A stretch of DNA of 64,000 bases from Triatoma infestans (Eukaryota; Arthropoda; Insecta; Hemiptera; Reduviidae): the NCBI GenBank assembly GCA_011037195.1, contig JAAEAF010002807.1, positions 1 to 64,000 on the forward strand. The letters are read 5' to 3'. Below the pieces are notes generated by a model. It did no database searches. It was not told where the DNA came from and saw only the letters and a list, made by a program, of their open reading frames with translations. Shown in pieces: positions 31,320 to 42,078 of this stretch; the first letter of the stretch is position 1, and each line of letters begins with the position of its first letter. A program made the translations under genes and the position numbers.

Positions 31320-32425
31320 AGTTCCTACTACTCCTAAGTAACAGGAAGTATTGTAATCATGACAGATTTTCGCAAATGTATTTATATCGGAAAAACAACT
31401 CTGAGTACAAAAAAAAAAGTTTTTCTCTGGATAATAAAATATCTGGAAAACTGAAAAAATCGCAGACAGCTCAAACTTGGTATTATCCCGTTTAAGTAAT
31501 ACCACGAAGGTTTCAGGCAAATTCATCAACTGCGGCGAACTTCAATTCATCAATTGCGACTTATATTGAAGTTTTGTTTCAGTTTTTCTTGATTTTCTCG
31601 GTACATTACTGCCACCTATACAATAATATTATTAATAATAATAATAATGTGTTTATTATACATTTATATGAACATGACAAAGAAGGTCAATTTCAAAGAG
31701 AACGCATTTGTTTGCATGGACTAAAGTTCATCAGCAGAGTCGCACATCATTATCATAAATAAACAAAAAAAATTTATATCTGATACAGAAATAAAAAAAT
31801 AAAATAATATAACCACAAATTGAAATATGACAAAATTGTGTAATATATAGAATAAGCAAATCCATATTTTTTTCAGCGAATAAGAAAACATATACAATAT
31901 TGTCACACTTACAAGGCTGAAAACTAGTAATTGAAATTGTCACCTATACAATATTAACACCTATTACAAATATTGCCAGATTTTCAAATTTGAAAAAATT
32001 GATTAACCGAAAATGCGACTTTATAGAACAGATTTTTGTGTTTTTTTTTTGTTTTTTTTTTAATTTTCTTGATTACGGATACAACGATTTTCTTTTAAAC
32101 TTTGCATGCTGACTGCACCAGATAAAATCCTTTAACTTTTATTTAAATGATTATTCCGGGAATACTGATTTTAGAAAGTTCTACGGAATTCGTTAAATTT
32201 CAAGTGTTATTTGGAGTTCCTTTAATGCCGTTAACGCTGTCTTCTGGACTACAATAGTAACTACACTGAAATGACTACCTGGGCCCAAGAGTGCCTATCA
32301 GTATGTAACCCCACCCTTCTATATTTATGTAACTAGCTCTGACAAAATTTCAAAGTTCAAAGACACTTTGTCAATATTATAATATTATATAACTGTAGTA
32401 AGAGAAAGTCGTGTGTTTTATTATA
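31320..32425 (+). repeat. DR copies, modules A, B, C and end
   Basis: CTAAGTAACAGGAAGTATTG, GCTCAAACTTGGTATTATCCCG, ATTAACCGAAAATGCGAC (32003), ACAACGATTTTCTTTTAAAC, GTCTTCTGGACTACAATAG, CTTCTATATTTATG, GTAGTAAGAGAAAGTCGTGTG (32395-32415). An AT-rich stretch with TAATAATAATAATAATG at 31630-31650 lies inside. Confidence 0.65.
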
Positions 32426-32429
32426 AATA

Positions 32430-32800
32430 GGTTTCAGGTTGGAGAGAAATTAATGAGGAAGGGTGTTTGAGAAATAAGCTAGAATGAATGCTGAACACTG
32501 TATAATAAAATAGAGACATAAAACTGCCAGGACTACATGTAAATAGAAATTAGGTAGCGAGAGATTTAGACTGAGTAAAGAGAAGGGTAGTAGTTGGTTG
32601 CTGACTAGTTGCTAACTGTTGTAAGACTGTGTATAAACTGTTCTAAAGACTACCTTTGTAGGGCTAGCTCAGCTGTATACAAACAGAGGCTCCCACCTAA
32701 GTAGCGAGTTAGATTCTTAATTTTTGTGTCTCTCTCTCTCTGCTTTACATCCCTCTCTTTGGATCCTATTACACCCTCTAATGAGAGGCTCGACTCGCCT
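32430..32800. mobile_element. LTR-like fragment
   Basis: It shares 'tagagacataaaactgccaggacta' with the insertion in the mariner at about 9305 and has similar CT-rich downstream sequence (GTGTCTCTCTCTCTCTGC), ending near GATCCTATTACA (32766-32776). I could not find a convincing target duplication. Confidence 0.35.
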
Positions 32801-33225
32801 CACAAGTTGACGAAAACAAAATAAGATATTAAATCTTCAAGAATGTCCAGCTGAAATATCCAGTAACATAAATTTAACATATTAATGCAGGATATTTATA
32901 CATTATTTGTATAAGATTATGACTGATTGCGCGAAGTTTCCCGCGCTGCTTTCAATAACTATGAAAATAATAAGAAAAACCAAGAAGAACTTAATTTAAA
33001 ATAAGAGAAAGTAAAAAAAAAAAAAATTACGATTTTCAATGGAAATAAAGAAATAAATTGAACGTTACAAACACTGGCCACGTAGTTGTTATGTTCAGAA
33101 TTTAAATGACCAATTGGATAACTATGCTATGCCCAGCATATTTATTTAATTTTCTTTTGAGGTAAAAAAAAAATGCATAAAATGTAGTAAATCTGTAGAA
33201 TATAAATTTTAACTTTTATTCTTAA
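32801..33225. other. AT-rich interval
   Basis: No gene; a DR shred (AAATAAGAGAAAGT near 33000). Confidence 0.4.
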
Positions 33226-33830
33226 TAATAAATCATTCTATAACTTTGAAATGACTTACTTTTTGTTATACCAAAGTAATACGATATATTGTGATCGAGT
33301 CAAATTATCGAATTTAAGTTTTCACCGGAAATACATATTTAGTCAAAGTTTGATATTCCGTTAATGACGTCAAAACCATCATCGATTTTTTCTTTCAGTT
33401 TTTGTGATTTTCTCGAGAAATGGCTGCAAAGATTTTTTTTATTCGTTTATTATCTGCACACATAAATGCCTAACAATTCTGTTGGACACATTTCCTGGGG
33501 AACAATGTGCCTTCCTCTAAATATGTCCTACATTAGTTAGTACATGTATAGTTTCTATGACCCATATAATATTACGATACATTTAAAGCATGTCTAGAAT
33601 TCCAAATTTGAAAAAACACAGCTAACCTTTAGTGCTATTTTACAAAATAAAGTTTTCTGACTTTAAGTATATCTTGACAACTTAAGTAGTTGTTGAGCCG
33701 TAGCAGCTGGTCGGCCTAGAAGCTGTAACGTCGTTTAGCTCTGTCCACTGGACAGTTGCACATTAACTGCAATTATTAACTGCAGTAAGAGAAAGTCCTG
33801 TGACTAATTCCCACCAAATTTTTTTCAAAT
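33226..33830 (+). repeat. DR copy
   Basis: GTGATCGAGTCAAATTATCG, AAGTTTTCACCGGAAATACATATTT (33318), TTGATATTCCG, TTTCTCGAGAAATGGCTGC, CTGCAGTAAGAGAAAGTCCTG (33779). Confidence 0.65.
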
Positions 33831-34150
33831 CAATTGGTCTCTCTTCCTCTTTTTCAAAAAAAAAACTGTTATTAAGGCTTTGATCAAAATCGTTAGACAG
33901 GAAGTCACCCAGCTTAGTACCAATGTACTGCATAGATATTTCAGTTTACCCCTTTTACTCAAAAAAGGCGCCATTGATTTCATTTAAAATTGGTATATAC
34001 CAACGGCACACAAAAAGAAAGTCTGAAATGAAAACACTTACACGACTTTTTACATACTAAATGCTTAATAAATAATTGATTCAATACTATATGTAATGAG
34101 CTGAAATCACTCCCCACTCCAAGTTCACAGCGATTCTCCCTCAAATTTGT

Positions 34151-34382
34151 TGTAGAAGGGGCCAACAATAAAGCGCATCTTTGAACTGGAAGGAGAAGTT
34201 CAAAATAGAGGGTTAGTACAGCCGCTGTATATAAGAAACTGTAATTGTAAAGAAGGGACCATTATATGAATCATCTGTACAACGTACTTTAACTCGGCCA
34301 GTCAGTTTGTCACTCTCTTCTTACGCTACTAGACATTCTCTCGCTCACTAACATTACAGTGTGAAGTGCAGTGTTTGTCATT
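34151..34382 (+). mobile_element. Possible LTR fragment
   Basis: It begins TGTAGAAGGGGCC, resembling the solo LTR start at 29718, has a TATA-like CTGTATATAAG (34219-34229) followed by GTCAGTTTGTCACTCTC, and reaches CTCACTAACATTACA. No target duplication found; the right side runs into the TA hairpin. Confidence 0.35.
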
Positions 34383-34515
34383 TTGCACTAACTATATATA
34401 TATATATATATACTAACTATATATATATATACTAACTATATATATATACTAACTATATATATATATACTAACTATATATATATATACTGACTATATATAT
34501 ATATAGTTAGTGCAA
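34383..34515. repeat. TA-rich minisatellite closed as a hairpin
   Basis: About six ACTAAC(TA)n units. The array opens with TTGCACTAACTATATA and closes with TATATAGTTAGTGCAA, its exact reverse complement, so the whole 133 bp can fold. Confidence 0.85.
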
Positions 34516-35215
34516 GTAAGTCTAAAGTTACTTAACCGAAGTATTTTCTCTTCTAACCACCCATTCAAAACATACCACCACATAATATACAAGATTGGAG
34601 AATCTAAACCACAATAAAGCACCATCTCCCTTATATCTTCATAATTCTACATTAGTCTTTCCCAAAATAAAGTGCCATGTCATAATCTCCTGTCATTGTT
34701 ACCGTATTGAGAGTAACTCAATTGCAATAAACATTCAGACTCTCAAGAAAATAGCTGTTTTTTTGTTTAAGAAATATTTTTCTTTTTCCGCCAGGAAAAT
34801 AATAATTATTTTTTTATAATGTAATAATCAAACTTAATTTTTCTTTTAAAAATTCGGATAAATCCTCCCCCTCCCCCCTCTATATATACAGGGTGAAGAT
34901 TGATTATAGAAGCAAAGTTGATTGCCCTCTAGGGTGTGAAGTGTAATCAAGAACTGATCCCCTTATTTTATATATATATAGTCCGGATGTGTGTCCCCAA
35001 GGAGAAAGGAAGATTAGAAACTACAACACCACCAGTATTATTAGATAGATATCAAGTCTTCATCAAGAACATCTTATCAGCAATGAAGAGAGAGAGAGGA
35101 GTGAGAGAGAAAAAATAAATTAACTCCTTTCAATTTCAACTGATGCGTTTATTTAATAACTTTAACGCTCATCAATTAATGTAAGAAATCAATTTAATAA
35201 TGTCAGAGAAAATAG
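34516..35215. other. Interval without supported gene
   Basis: Includes a less AT-rich piece at 34860-35120 (CAGGGTGAAGATTG, GTGTGTCCCCAAGGAG, a GA run near 35090) that could be another LTR or SINE tail. No motif supports the two ORFs here. Confidence 0.35.
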
Positions 35216-35355
35216 AAAATTCATTATATGTTTGAAGTTGAATTAGTATATTATAACTGTTGCAGTAAGTTTGAGCGTTTCATATCAGATTTTGTGTGTG
35301 CGTGCGTGCGTGTGTGTTGTGCTCAAACTTTGCACTGCACAACTTACCAGTGATG
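35216..35355 (+). repeat. DR end-like fragment with GT/GC tract
   Basis: GTTGCAGTAAGTTTGAGCG, TTTCATATCAGATTTTG, then TGTGCGTGCGTGCGTGTG. Confidence 0.45.
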
Positions 35356-35950
35356 ACGTTGCTGGTAATAGCCGCTGAATTTTTTATTTTTATGATATTG
35401 TTTTTTAAATAATAATAAAAACATATTAAGACTATAATAATATCTATGAACAATAAATAAATACACTTATTAATTGCACTGATAAAAAAAATCAATAAAT
35501 TCATTAAATAAGAAAGTACGTAAAAGCTTTTTCAGATTTCAATAACACAATCGTTAATTATGTAATAATTATATTTAATGAAATATTTCACAAAGGTAAA
35601 TTAAAACAAAAGTAATATACTTCTCTCATTCACTCTTTTTCTGATATAAATTGCAGAATGACATTAACACTGTATATATATATACCTGGTGTCATGCTAC
35701 TAACAATGTGCCATATGCAAATGAATATTTTATTTTACGTCAGAAGAATTTTTAGAAATGGTGACCTTGATAATGTTGCCATAATTTCAATTAATAATAT
35801 ACCGTTCGAATATATAGAATTTTTTATTTTATTTCATTCAACTTAAATTAAACCTTAACGGCATATGTTTATTATATGCAATACTAACTGAGAAAACAGC
35901 GTGTTATTTTTCTCTCAACTAAATGTTTACATGTCTCCGATTTCATATTC
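35356..35950. other. AT-rich interval
   Basis: No gene or repeat landmark. Confidence 0.4.
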
Positions 35951-35954
35951 TAAA

Positions 35955-36140
35955 GCATCAGAGTTGTATTAATTGAATTTGCTCTGTACAAGTTTATGTT
36001 ACCACACTGTTTTGACAAAAAAAATTCCTGTTGATGAGTGTACGACCGAAACCGGACGAATGACCACCAAAAGAAGCAGGGTATCACGGAAAATATCTCT
36101 GATGCTTTCCAGCTCTGCGGAACCAACCACAACAACTCTT
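35955..36140 (+). repeat. Family-2 hammerhead-bearing repeat, right half only
   Basis: GAATTTGCTCTGTACAAG, a degraded motif at 36026-36064 (CTGTTGA, GAAACCGGAC), GAATGACCACC, then TCTCTGATGCTTTCCAGC and CTGCGGAACCAACCACAAC. A6 of the core is mutated. Confidence 0.7.
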
Positions 36141-36149
36141 ATTCTACAA

Positions 36150-36700
36150 CTCAATAAAATGACATTTTTGAGGAAAACCACACGCTCCCCCTCCCCCAAA
36201 ACTTCTTTAAATAAACTTTCACTGATAAAAGTTTTCAACAAAAATGACATTTCTCTTTATTCACAGTTAAGGTTACATTACTGAAATCTGTCGATGTTTT
36301 TATGGAGAATATCGCAAAAAAACGGGAAAACTGTTCAGTAAAAATGCAGCACTTCCAGTCAACCGATTTCCTTCAAACATGGAATATTGTCAATATATTT
36401 AATTCTGATTAAGATTATTTAGATGATTGAAGTGTATAATTAACTGATATATAGGAAATCATAATTCCAGCCCATCACCTAAAGAGCCCACTTAAATTAA
36501 TTTTTTCCGGAGAAACGTTTAAATAAAACTTGTAGGTCTTTATCTGTGTAGGTGATATACACTAAGTTTAAAAAAAAAAAATCGTTGGAGTTATTTTTGA
36601 GAAAATTGGAAAACTGAAAAAAACATTCCGAGAAGATGGTACACGTAGGTGAGAAATATTGACAGATAACTTACTGTCGGATCCTGTAGTGATGCCTAAA
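36150..36700 (-). repeat. DR copy, reverse
   Basis: CACTTCCAGTCAACCGATTTCC (36350), CATGGAATATTGTC, TTTTTTCCGGAGAAACG, AAATCGTTGGAGTTATTTTTG, CTTACTGTCGGATCC. Confidence 0.7.
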
Positions 36701-37412
36701 CGAATGTCGGTTGAGTTTGAACTTTCTGGGATTCGCAACAGACACGAAGATTTTGGATAAAATCCATCAACCGGAAGTACGACTTGAACGAATGTTGTTT
36801 TTTTGAGTTTTTCATGATTTTCTTAAAAACAACTTTAACGATTTCCATTAAACTTCATATACTGTCTATACACACCATTTTGTCTACATATGTTTTTTTC
36901 ATAATTTTATTATTTGCATTATACTTAAATGAAAATATTATTATTATTATAATTATTACTGTGTTTGCACATAAATATCACTTTTAATTTAAACATTTTC
37001 CCAAGAACATTGATTTTTCGGGGGTTCTGGGGGGGAACATTAGAGTTATGCTCATTCTTTAAAATACCACTTCAGTTACAATATATGGTTTTTACCAACT
37101 ACATGATATTTAATACGCATTAGAAGCATCGACAGAATTCTAAATTTGAAGAAAATCAGATAACCGGAAGTCGATTATACGGAATAGGTTTTTTTGGAAT
37201 TTGCTTGAAAACGGTTATATTTGAATTTAAATTTGCACAAGCAATTTTTTTGTTTTTGACACAGAACGCTCTACATAATGTCGTTCAGGTATACCATGTT
37301 CTCATACCCCACCACCATTTTAATGGCCGGCCCTACTAAATATTGTAACGTTGCAATTTTAAAGAAAATTTCTTCATTAAAGAGAAAGTCGTATTTCACA
37401 CCAGATTTTTTA
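36701..37412 (+). repeat. DR copies, modules A end, B, and end
   Basis: CATCAACCGGAAGTACGACTTG (36765), AAAACAACTTTAACGATTTCC, GGGTTCTGGGGGGGAAC, ACCGGAAGTCG (37153), TAAAGAGAAAGTCGTATTTCACACC (37378). Confidence 0.7.
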
Positions 37413-39065
37413 TATATATGTACATAGAACACAAAGTTAAGATTATTATTTTTTTTAATGATATAAATAAAGATAATATTAACTATAATAATTGTAATAA
37501 AAACAAAAATAAATAAATAAATCAAACTTCCATATAACAAAGTAGCCTATTTTAACGGCAGTTTATCGATCTATACCAGGAGCAGTGCGTATAGAACTTG
37601 GGTGAGGTTAATGCAGTATACAGAACTTGCTGTTATCAATCGGTAGATTTCCTTACTAATAAATTATATATCTATATTTTAAAATTGATTTATTTCATCA
37701 GCATGTACCACGGAATGGAAATTGTGCATTTCTTACTCCTTTTTTTTCCATCTTATCCGGATTACTGTTTGTTATAAATGATGGAAAAAGATGAGGTGTT
37801 ATTTTCTGACAATCGGATTTCTTTGGGAGACTATTTAACGTCATAAAGAAAGATACATTTCATTTTATAAGTGTAATCTTTAAAGGAAGGAAAGCCAGAA
37901 GTAAAGCTATATACTTAATAAAAATAAAATAAAGAGGCAATGTTTATAAATATTACCATATATTTTTATGTTCTGTCCTAAATAACAAAAATAAAATTGA
38001 AGATATGTAATATAGCTGTGGGGGAGCCATAAGAGTGTCCGTTAACAATAAACAATTCCATTTGATACAATTCTCTGTATACAAGTGAGACACTATGGTC
38101 TCATATTACATACTTAAATTGATATTAATATAATAGTTTCATATTTTAGTCAACACTAGTTGTTTTTGTGTGCGTTTAGTATAAATATAGAAGAGTAATT
38201 TATTTGACAAGTGAAAGAATCAGGACTTTTTACACACTCGAGTTCAGAGTTGTAAAAAATACTTTACTCACGAGTTATGTATTAGATTATAATATATTAG
38301 AGTTATATATTAGATTTTTTCTCTAATCTTCAATTAAATTGGTTTGTTGCAAGAGCGATGTCTACTTGTCTCTTGGTTGTGGTAGAGCTTATGGAGGCTA
38401 ATAATAACTTTACAAACTCAGATTCTTTATTTCAAAACAGATATATTTGAAAGTAAGTAATAAACAATAATAAACACAATTCGAATGAATACAAAGATAA
38501 CAATCACTAAATAGTAAGTAATTTCAAAATACAGATATTTTACTAATTTTCACGCAATAATAATTAACCCCTAAAGTGTAACCTCTCTCTTCTGTAGTCG
38601 TCACTTGATTTACAAATATCGATAAACATCGATAAGCCGGAACATGGTTCTTAATTTGTATGAATTTAAAAAAATGCGAAAATATGCATATACTGATTAT
38701 GTATTTTATTTAATTCAAGTCTAATACACCCTGTCTCTATAATCTGTTGCGTTTGATGTAACCTCAAATCTGCTGTATCTGGGATTTGTTTTGATCTTGT
38801 TTTCGCGTATTGCCGCTAGATGGCGGGCTAGTGAGAGAAATTAGTGTGTAACTCACTTTGTGTGAATGTTAAACTTTCTTCACTGAATTTAGTGAAATAA
38901 TCGTCACATTATTCAAATGATTGCAAAAAAATATACCATATTTACGAACTAGTAGATACTGAGTTTCTCATTTTTCGTTCTTTATGTTTACGCAGTAAAA
39001 CTTAGGCAGTAGTCTCTCGGGTAACGTAATAATCCGGTTGGCGCCATAGCGCGCCTTCACTTGAA
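37413..39065. other. Longest DR-poor interval; no gene found
   Basis: AT-rich with few repeat landmarks. It contains a CTCF-like CCGCTAGATGGCGG at 38813-38826, ATATCGATAAACATCGATAAG near 38618, and CGCCATAGCGCGCC near 39042. No ORF of 60 codons or more apart from the left edge. It may be unique sequence. Confidence 0.4.
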
Positions 39066-39430
39066 TGTTACTTTCATTTACTGTTGTTAAGAAAAGCAAA
39101 TATTGCAATTGGATTAAATTTGCAAAATTGTGAGTTTTTACCGGAAATACACTTCCCTAGGTCCGAAAAAAGAAAGATTTTTAGAAATTGGTCTGTGTGT
39201 GTGTGTCATGAGGGAGGGCCGTCGACATAATAATAATAACAAATCTGGCGGTGAAGCACTTGCACCATTTTCTCTTACAGTAATTTCTACAATGTTACAT
39301 CGATGGACAAACTTATAATTTTTACAAAAAATGTGTTTAATGATATTCAAATTTTTTGTGAAAGTATGATGAACTTTGGAGTAAGTAAAAGTCGCATGAG
39401 TGTTTCATACCAGATTTTGTTCTCGAAAAC
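39066..39430 (+). repeat. DR copy
   Basis: TTTTACCGGAAATACACTTCC (39135), GTGTGTGTGTGTCATG, and the end GTAAGTAAAAGTCGCATGAG plus TGTTTCATACCAG. Confidence 0.6.
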
Positions 39431-39589
39431 AGTTCCCAACTGGAAATTTAACTGGAGATTGATAGAAGTAATGTCTCATGGTGTACATTTTGTGAACACA
39501 CAGTCAGGGAGCTACTTACAGTAAAAAACTAACAGCTATAATACTAGTATATATAAGCATAGAGCAAGTAGGAAGCTTTAGATGAGGTA

Positions 39590-40080
39590 GAAATGAAAAC
39601 AAAAATGACAGCACACAAGTCAACTTTCCTCTCAATTCTAATTATTCCTCGGAATCATGGACTCTGACTAAATAGCACAAATCAATGATTAAAGCGTCGG
39701 AAATGAGATTCTACTGACAAGTTGAAGGCAAAACAAACAAAAAAACCGAGTCTATAACATTACCATCAGTTGGAACCTCGACGTAAAGTTAGCCATCGAG
39801 ACACTCGAAAAGTACACGTTACATTGGCTAGGGCATCTTCTTCATATGGAGCCCAACCAAATTGTCCATACTACATACAAAGCTAAAGCGGATGGCAAGC
39901 GAGGGAGAGGCCGGCCTAATTAAAGCGGGAGGACGAGGTGAAGGATGCCTTCCAAAAAAAAGGGTCAGAATGGAGCAAAAGGAATGACTTGGTCTATGGC
40001 CGGCAAAGCTGGAAGAGGCTCTTTAAACTTCTTCCTCACACTGCTTAGGCGGTAGAAGAGAAGTGATTAAGATGAATAAT
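39590..40080 (+). pseudogene. RTE-like LINE C-terminal remnant
   Basis: Read across frames: WLGHLLHMEPNQIVHTTYKA (about 39827-39885), then KADGKRGRGRP (39886-39918), a stop, SGR, and later frames reading SEWSKRNDLVYGRQSWKRLF-like text (39965-40024). The LGH...R.....GKR..GRP block followed by a W-rich tail is the familiar end of RTE-type LINE proteins. Several stops and frame changes. Upstream TKMTAHKSTFLS may be an earlier piece. It ends before a GA run (40083-40102). Confidence 0.65.
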
Positions 40081-40102
40081 TAAAGAGAGAGAGAGAGAGA
40101 GA

Positions 40103-40800
40103 AAATTGAGAATTGGAATTTGGTATTAACTGAAATTAAGATAAATTTAATTATTTTTAATTAAATGTCTGTAAATTGATAAATCATTAGGATGGCTCTT
40201 ATATAGTATATAAAATAAGTTTTAGAGGTACAATCAAATTCTCTCCTTTAATTGAATGACCTAATTATAACATATTTTTATACTCTTCTATTTCCTTGAT
40301 TACATACTATAGTTTATGATCTTCCTTAATAAATAAATCTTTATGGAAAATATATATACCTATAAAAGTATAATAAATAAAAAAAAATAATAGAGTTTTC
40401 TAATATTTATTATTAAATAAGATTACACTGTACCAAATAAATAAATGACCCATTATTTGTATAGAATAAAAATACTTCCGACATGTCGGTGAATATTCTG
40501 TTGATCGATAATTAAACGGCTGGAAATAATTATTAGGCTGTTGGGCAATTTTTCATTGTTCATTAAAGTTTGACTTAAAGCTTATGAAACACAGTATAAA
40601 TATATATATATATATTTATATACGCAATATATATATATATACGCAAAAATTCTGGAACATTCACTAAAAGATCTATTTGAAAACTGCCACGTAATCTTTA
40701 GCCAATTGAATTCCACTAGGTTTTTGGATAAACTCCAAAATCAAAAACAAAACATCTCCGACAGTACTGTTTCTCTGCTCAACATATACACAATTAACAA
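40103..40800. other. AT-rich interval
   Basis: No gene. TATATA runs near 40600-40640. Confidence 0.45.
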
Positions 40801-40842
40801 AATACTGGTGTGAAACACTCAACCATTTTTCTCTTACCGCTT
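40800..40842 (-). repeat. DR junction motif, reverse
   Basis: ACTGGTGTGAAACACTCAACC then TTTTTCTCTTACCGC. Confidence 0.6.
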
Positions 40843-40924
40843 TTAATTAAATAAATACAATAATAGAAAACTTTTCTAAAACACTTTGGATTTTCAGTAA
40901 TTTGTCCAAACATTAAATATACAG

Positions 40925-41090
40925 AGTCCTCACGTGTTGGTCTAGTGGCTAGCGCACTCGCTTTTCTTGCGAGAATTCTAGGTTTGATTCCCGTGAGGGT
41001 AATGGTCAGTGTTGACCCAGCATCGTGATAAAAAGTGGGAAGCTACAGTTAGTTACGAAATAAAAATGATTTGATTTCTTTCTGTGCAGT
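40925..41090 (+). mobile_element. tRNA-derived SINE, family B
   Basis: The head CTCACGTGTTGGTCTAGTGG holds an A box (TGGTCTAGTGG, 40938-40948) and GGTTTGATTCC (40981-40991) is a near-consensus B box. CTCACG at 40931 can pair with CGTGAG at 40994, so the head still looks like a tRNA acceptor. The body TGGTCAGTGTTGACCCAGC has a short dyad. It ends with AAATAAAAATG. I prefer SINE over tRNA gene because of the tail and the degraded anticodon arm. Confidence 0.6.
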
Positions 41091-41199
41091 TAGCATTTAT
41101 TTCAGAATGTGGATTACAGACTGTGATCCAGAAAAGAGTGCCAGAACATTATACAAACTTAAATAACTTTTAAAATATGTAACATGGCACAGAGTCCAC

Positions 41200-41337
41200 A
41201 AAACAGCCTAAAAATGAATTTTTCCGGAAAAATATTTGAAATAAAAGTGATAGGCCTATATCCGTGCAGTTAGCAGTGCACAAGATTAAAGGAAATCATT
41301 GTCGCCGGCTTTTGAGAAAATTCCAATATAAATCAAG
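41200..41337 (-). repeat. DR module B fragment, reverse
   Basis: AATTTTTCCGGAAAAATATTTG, AAATAAAAGTGATAGGCC, GTGCAGTTAGCAGTGC, AAATCATTGTCGCC. Confidence 0.65.
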
Positions 41338-41379
41338 TCTCAGAGACATTTTCCGTGGAAGCCTGCTTCATTTTGTGGT

Positions 41380-41415
41380 CATCGACCGGTTTCGGGCGTT
41401 CGCCCCTTCAGGATG
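41380..41415 (-). ncRNA. Hammerhead-like motif, family 2, core deleted by two bases
   Basis: Read in reverse: CATC, CTGAAG then GGGGCGAACGCCC, GAAA, ACCGGT, C, GATG. Compared with the opposite arm, two bases (AT) between the core and stem II are missing, so A9 is lost. Confidence 0.5.
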
Positions 41416-41504
41416 CGCTTTTCGACAGTGTGCCAACACAGGCTCGGTTAGTGTGAAACTAAGTCTCTGTACGAGTCTGTGGTTGGCACACTGTCTGAAA
41501 AGCG

Positions 41505-41542
41505 CATCCTGAAGATGGGCGAACGCCCGAAACCGGTCGATG
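41505..41542 (+). ncRNA. Hammerhead ribozyme-like motif, family 2, all core positions present
   Basis: CATC (41505-41508) pairs with GATG (41539-41542) as stem I. CTGAAGA (41509-41515) is the first core block, T41516 a single extra base, GGGC/GCCC (41517-41520, 41525-41528) stem II around GAAC, GAAA (41529-41532) the second block, and ACCGGT (41532-41537) a self-complementary stem III. C41538 follows as the predicted cleavage base of GTC. This is the cleanest copy. The very short stem III and extra T distinguish it from textbook type I forms. Confidence 0.7.
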
Positions 41543-41619
41543 ACCACAAAATGAAGCAGGCTTCCACGGAAAATGTCTCGATGCTTTCCAGCTCTGCGGA
41601 ACCAACCACCACAACAAAT

Positions 41620-42078
41620 AAATCAAGTCTATTCTATGAAGTCACACTTCTGGTTAACGGATTTTATTTTAACTTTGAATTCCAGAAATAATTATAACGT
41701 AAATCAATATTATATAGATGGTAGAACCATACATTGTACTGAATAGTACTTTTCCCTCTTAAACAGTAGTTAACGCTATTGTACCACCAAAAAATCAATT
41801 TTCCCGGGAAAATGTTCCAAATAAAAGTTATAAGTATAGAAAACCTCAAAAAATAATTTAAAAAAAAAACACACATTAAAGTCGTACTTCCGATTGATGA
41901 ATTTTGACCGAAACATTCCATGTCAGTCACGATGCTAGTTCTTAAACGAAAAACGGGATAGTTTTTTCGCATTCGCACAACAACCATTCACAAAAAACTT
42001 TTTTCTCCATGCTCAGGGGATCTCAAAACATGTATTTCGGTGAAATTTGAATTCCCACTTACTAGAAGTAAGACTAAG
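41620..42078 (-). repeat. DR copy, reverse
   Basis: TCACACTTCTGGTTAACGG (41642), GAATTCCAGAAATAATTATAACG, ATTTTCCCGGGAAAATG, GTCGTACTTCCGATTGATGAATTTTGACC (41881), TGCTCAGGGGATCTC (42011). Confidence 0.7.

Larger units (their letters stand above)
41338..41617. repeat. Family-2 hammerhead-bearing inverted element, best copy
   Basis: The left arm (41338-41440, reverse sense) and right arm (41480-41617) are near-perfect reverse complements: AGAGACATTTTCCGTGGAAG / CTTCCACGGAAAATGTCTC, GCCTGCTTCATTTTGTGGTC / GACCACAAAATGAAGCAGGC, GCGCTTTTCGACAGTGTGCC / GGCACACTGTCTGAAAAGCG. The spacer has AAACTAAGTCTCTGTACG. The right arm extends into CTGCGGAACCAACCACC beyond the palindrome. Both arms hold a hammerhead-like motif pointing outwards. 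No ORF. Confidence 0.85.

Noticed and set aside
36784..36987. 67-codon hydrophobic ORF
   Set aside because: The frame runs through DR module B, whose other copies have stops; Phe/Ile/Leu richness follows from AT content.
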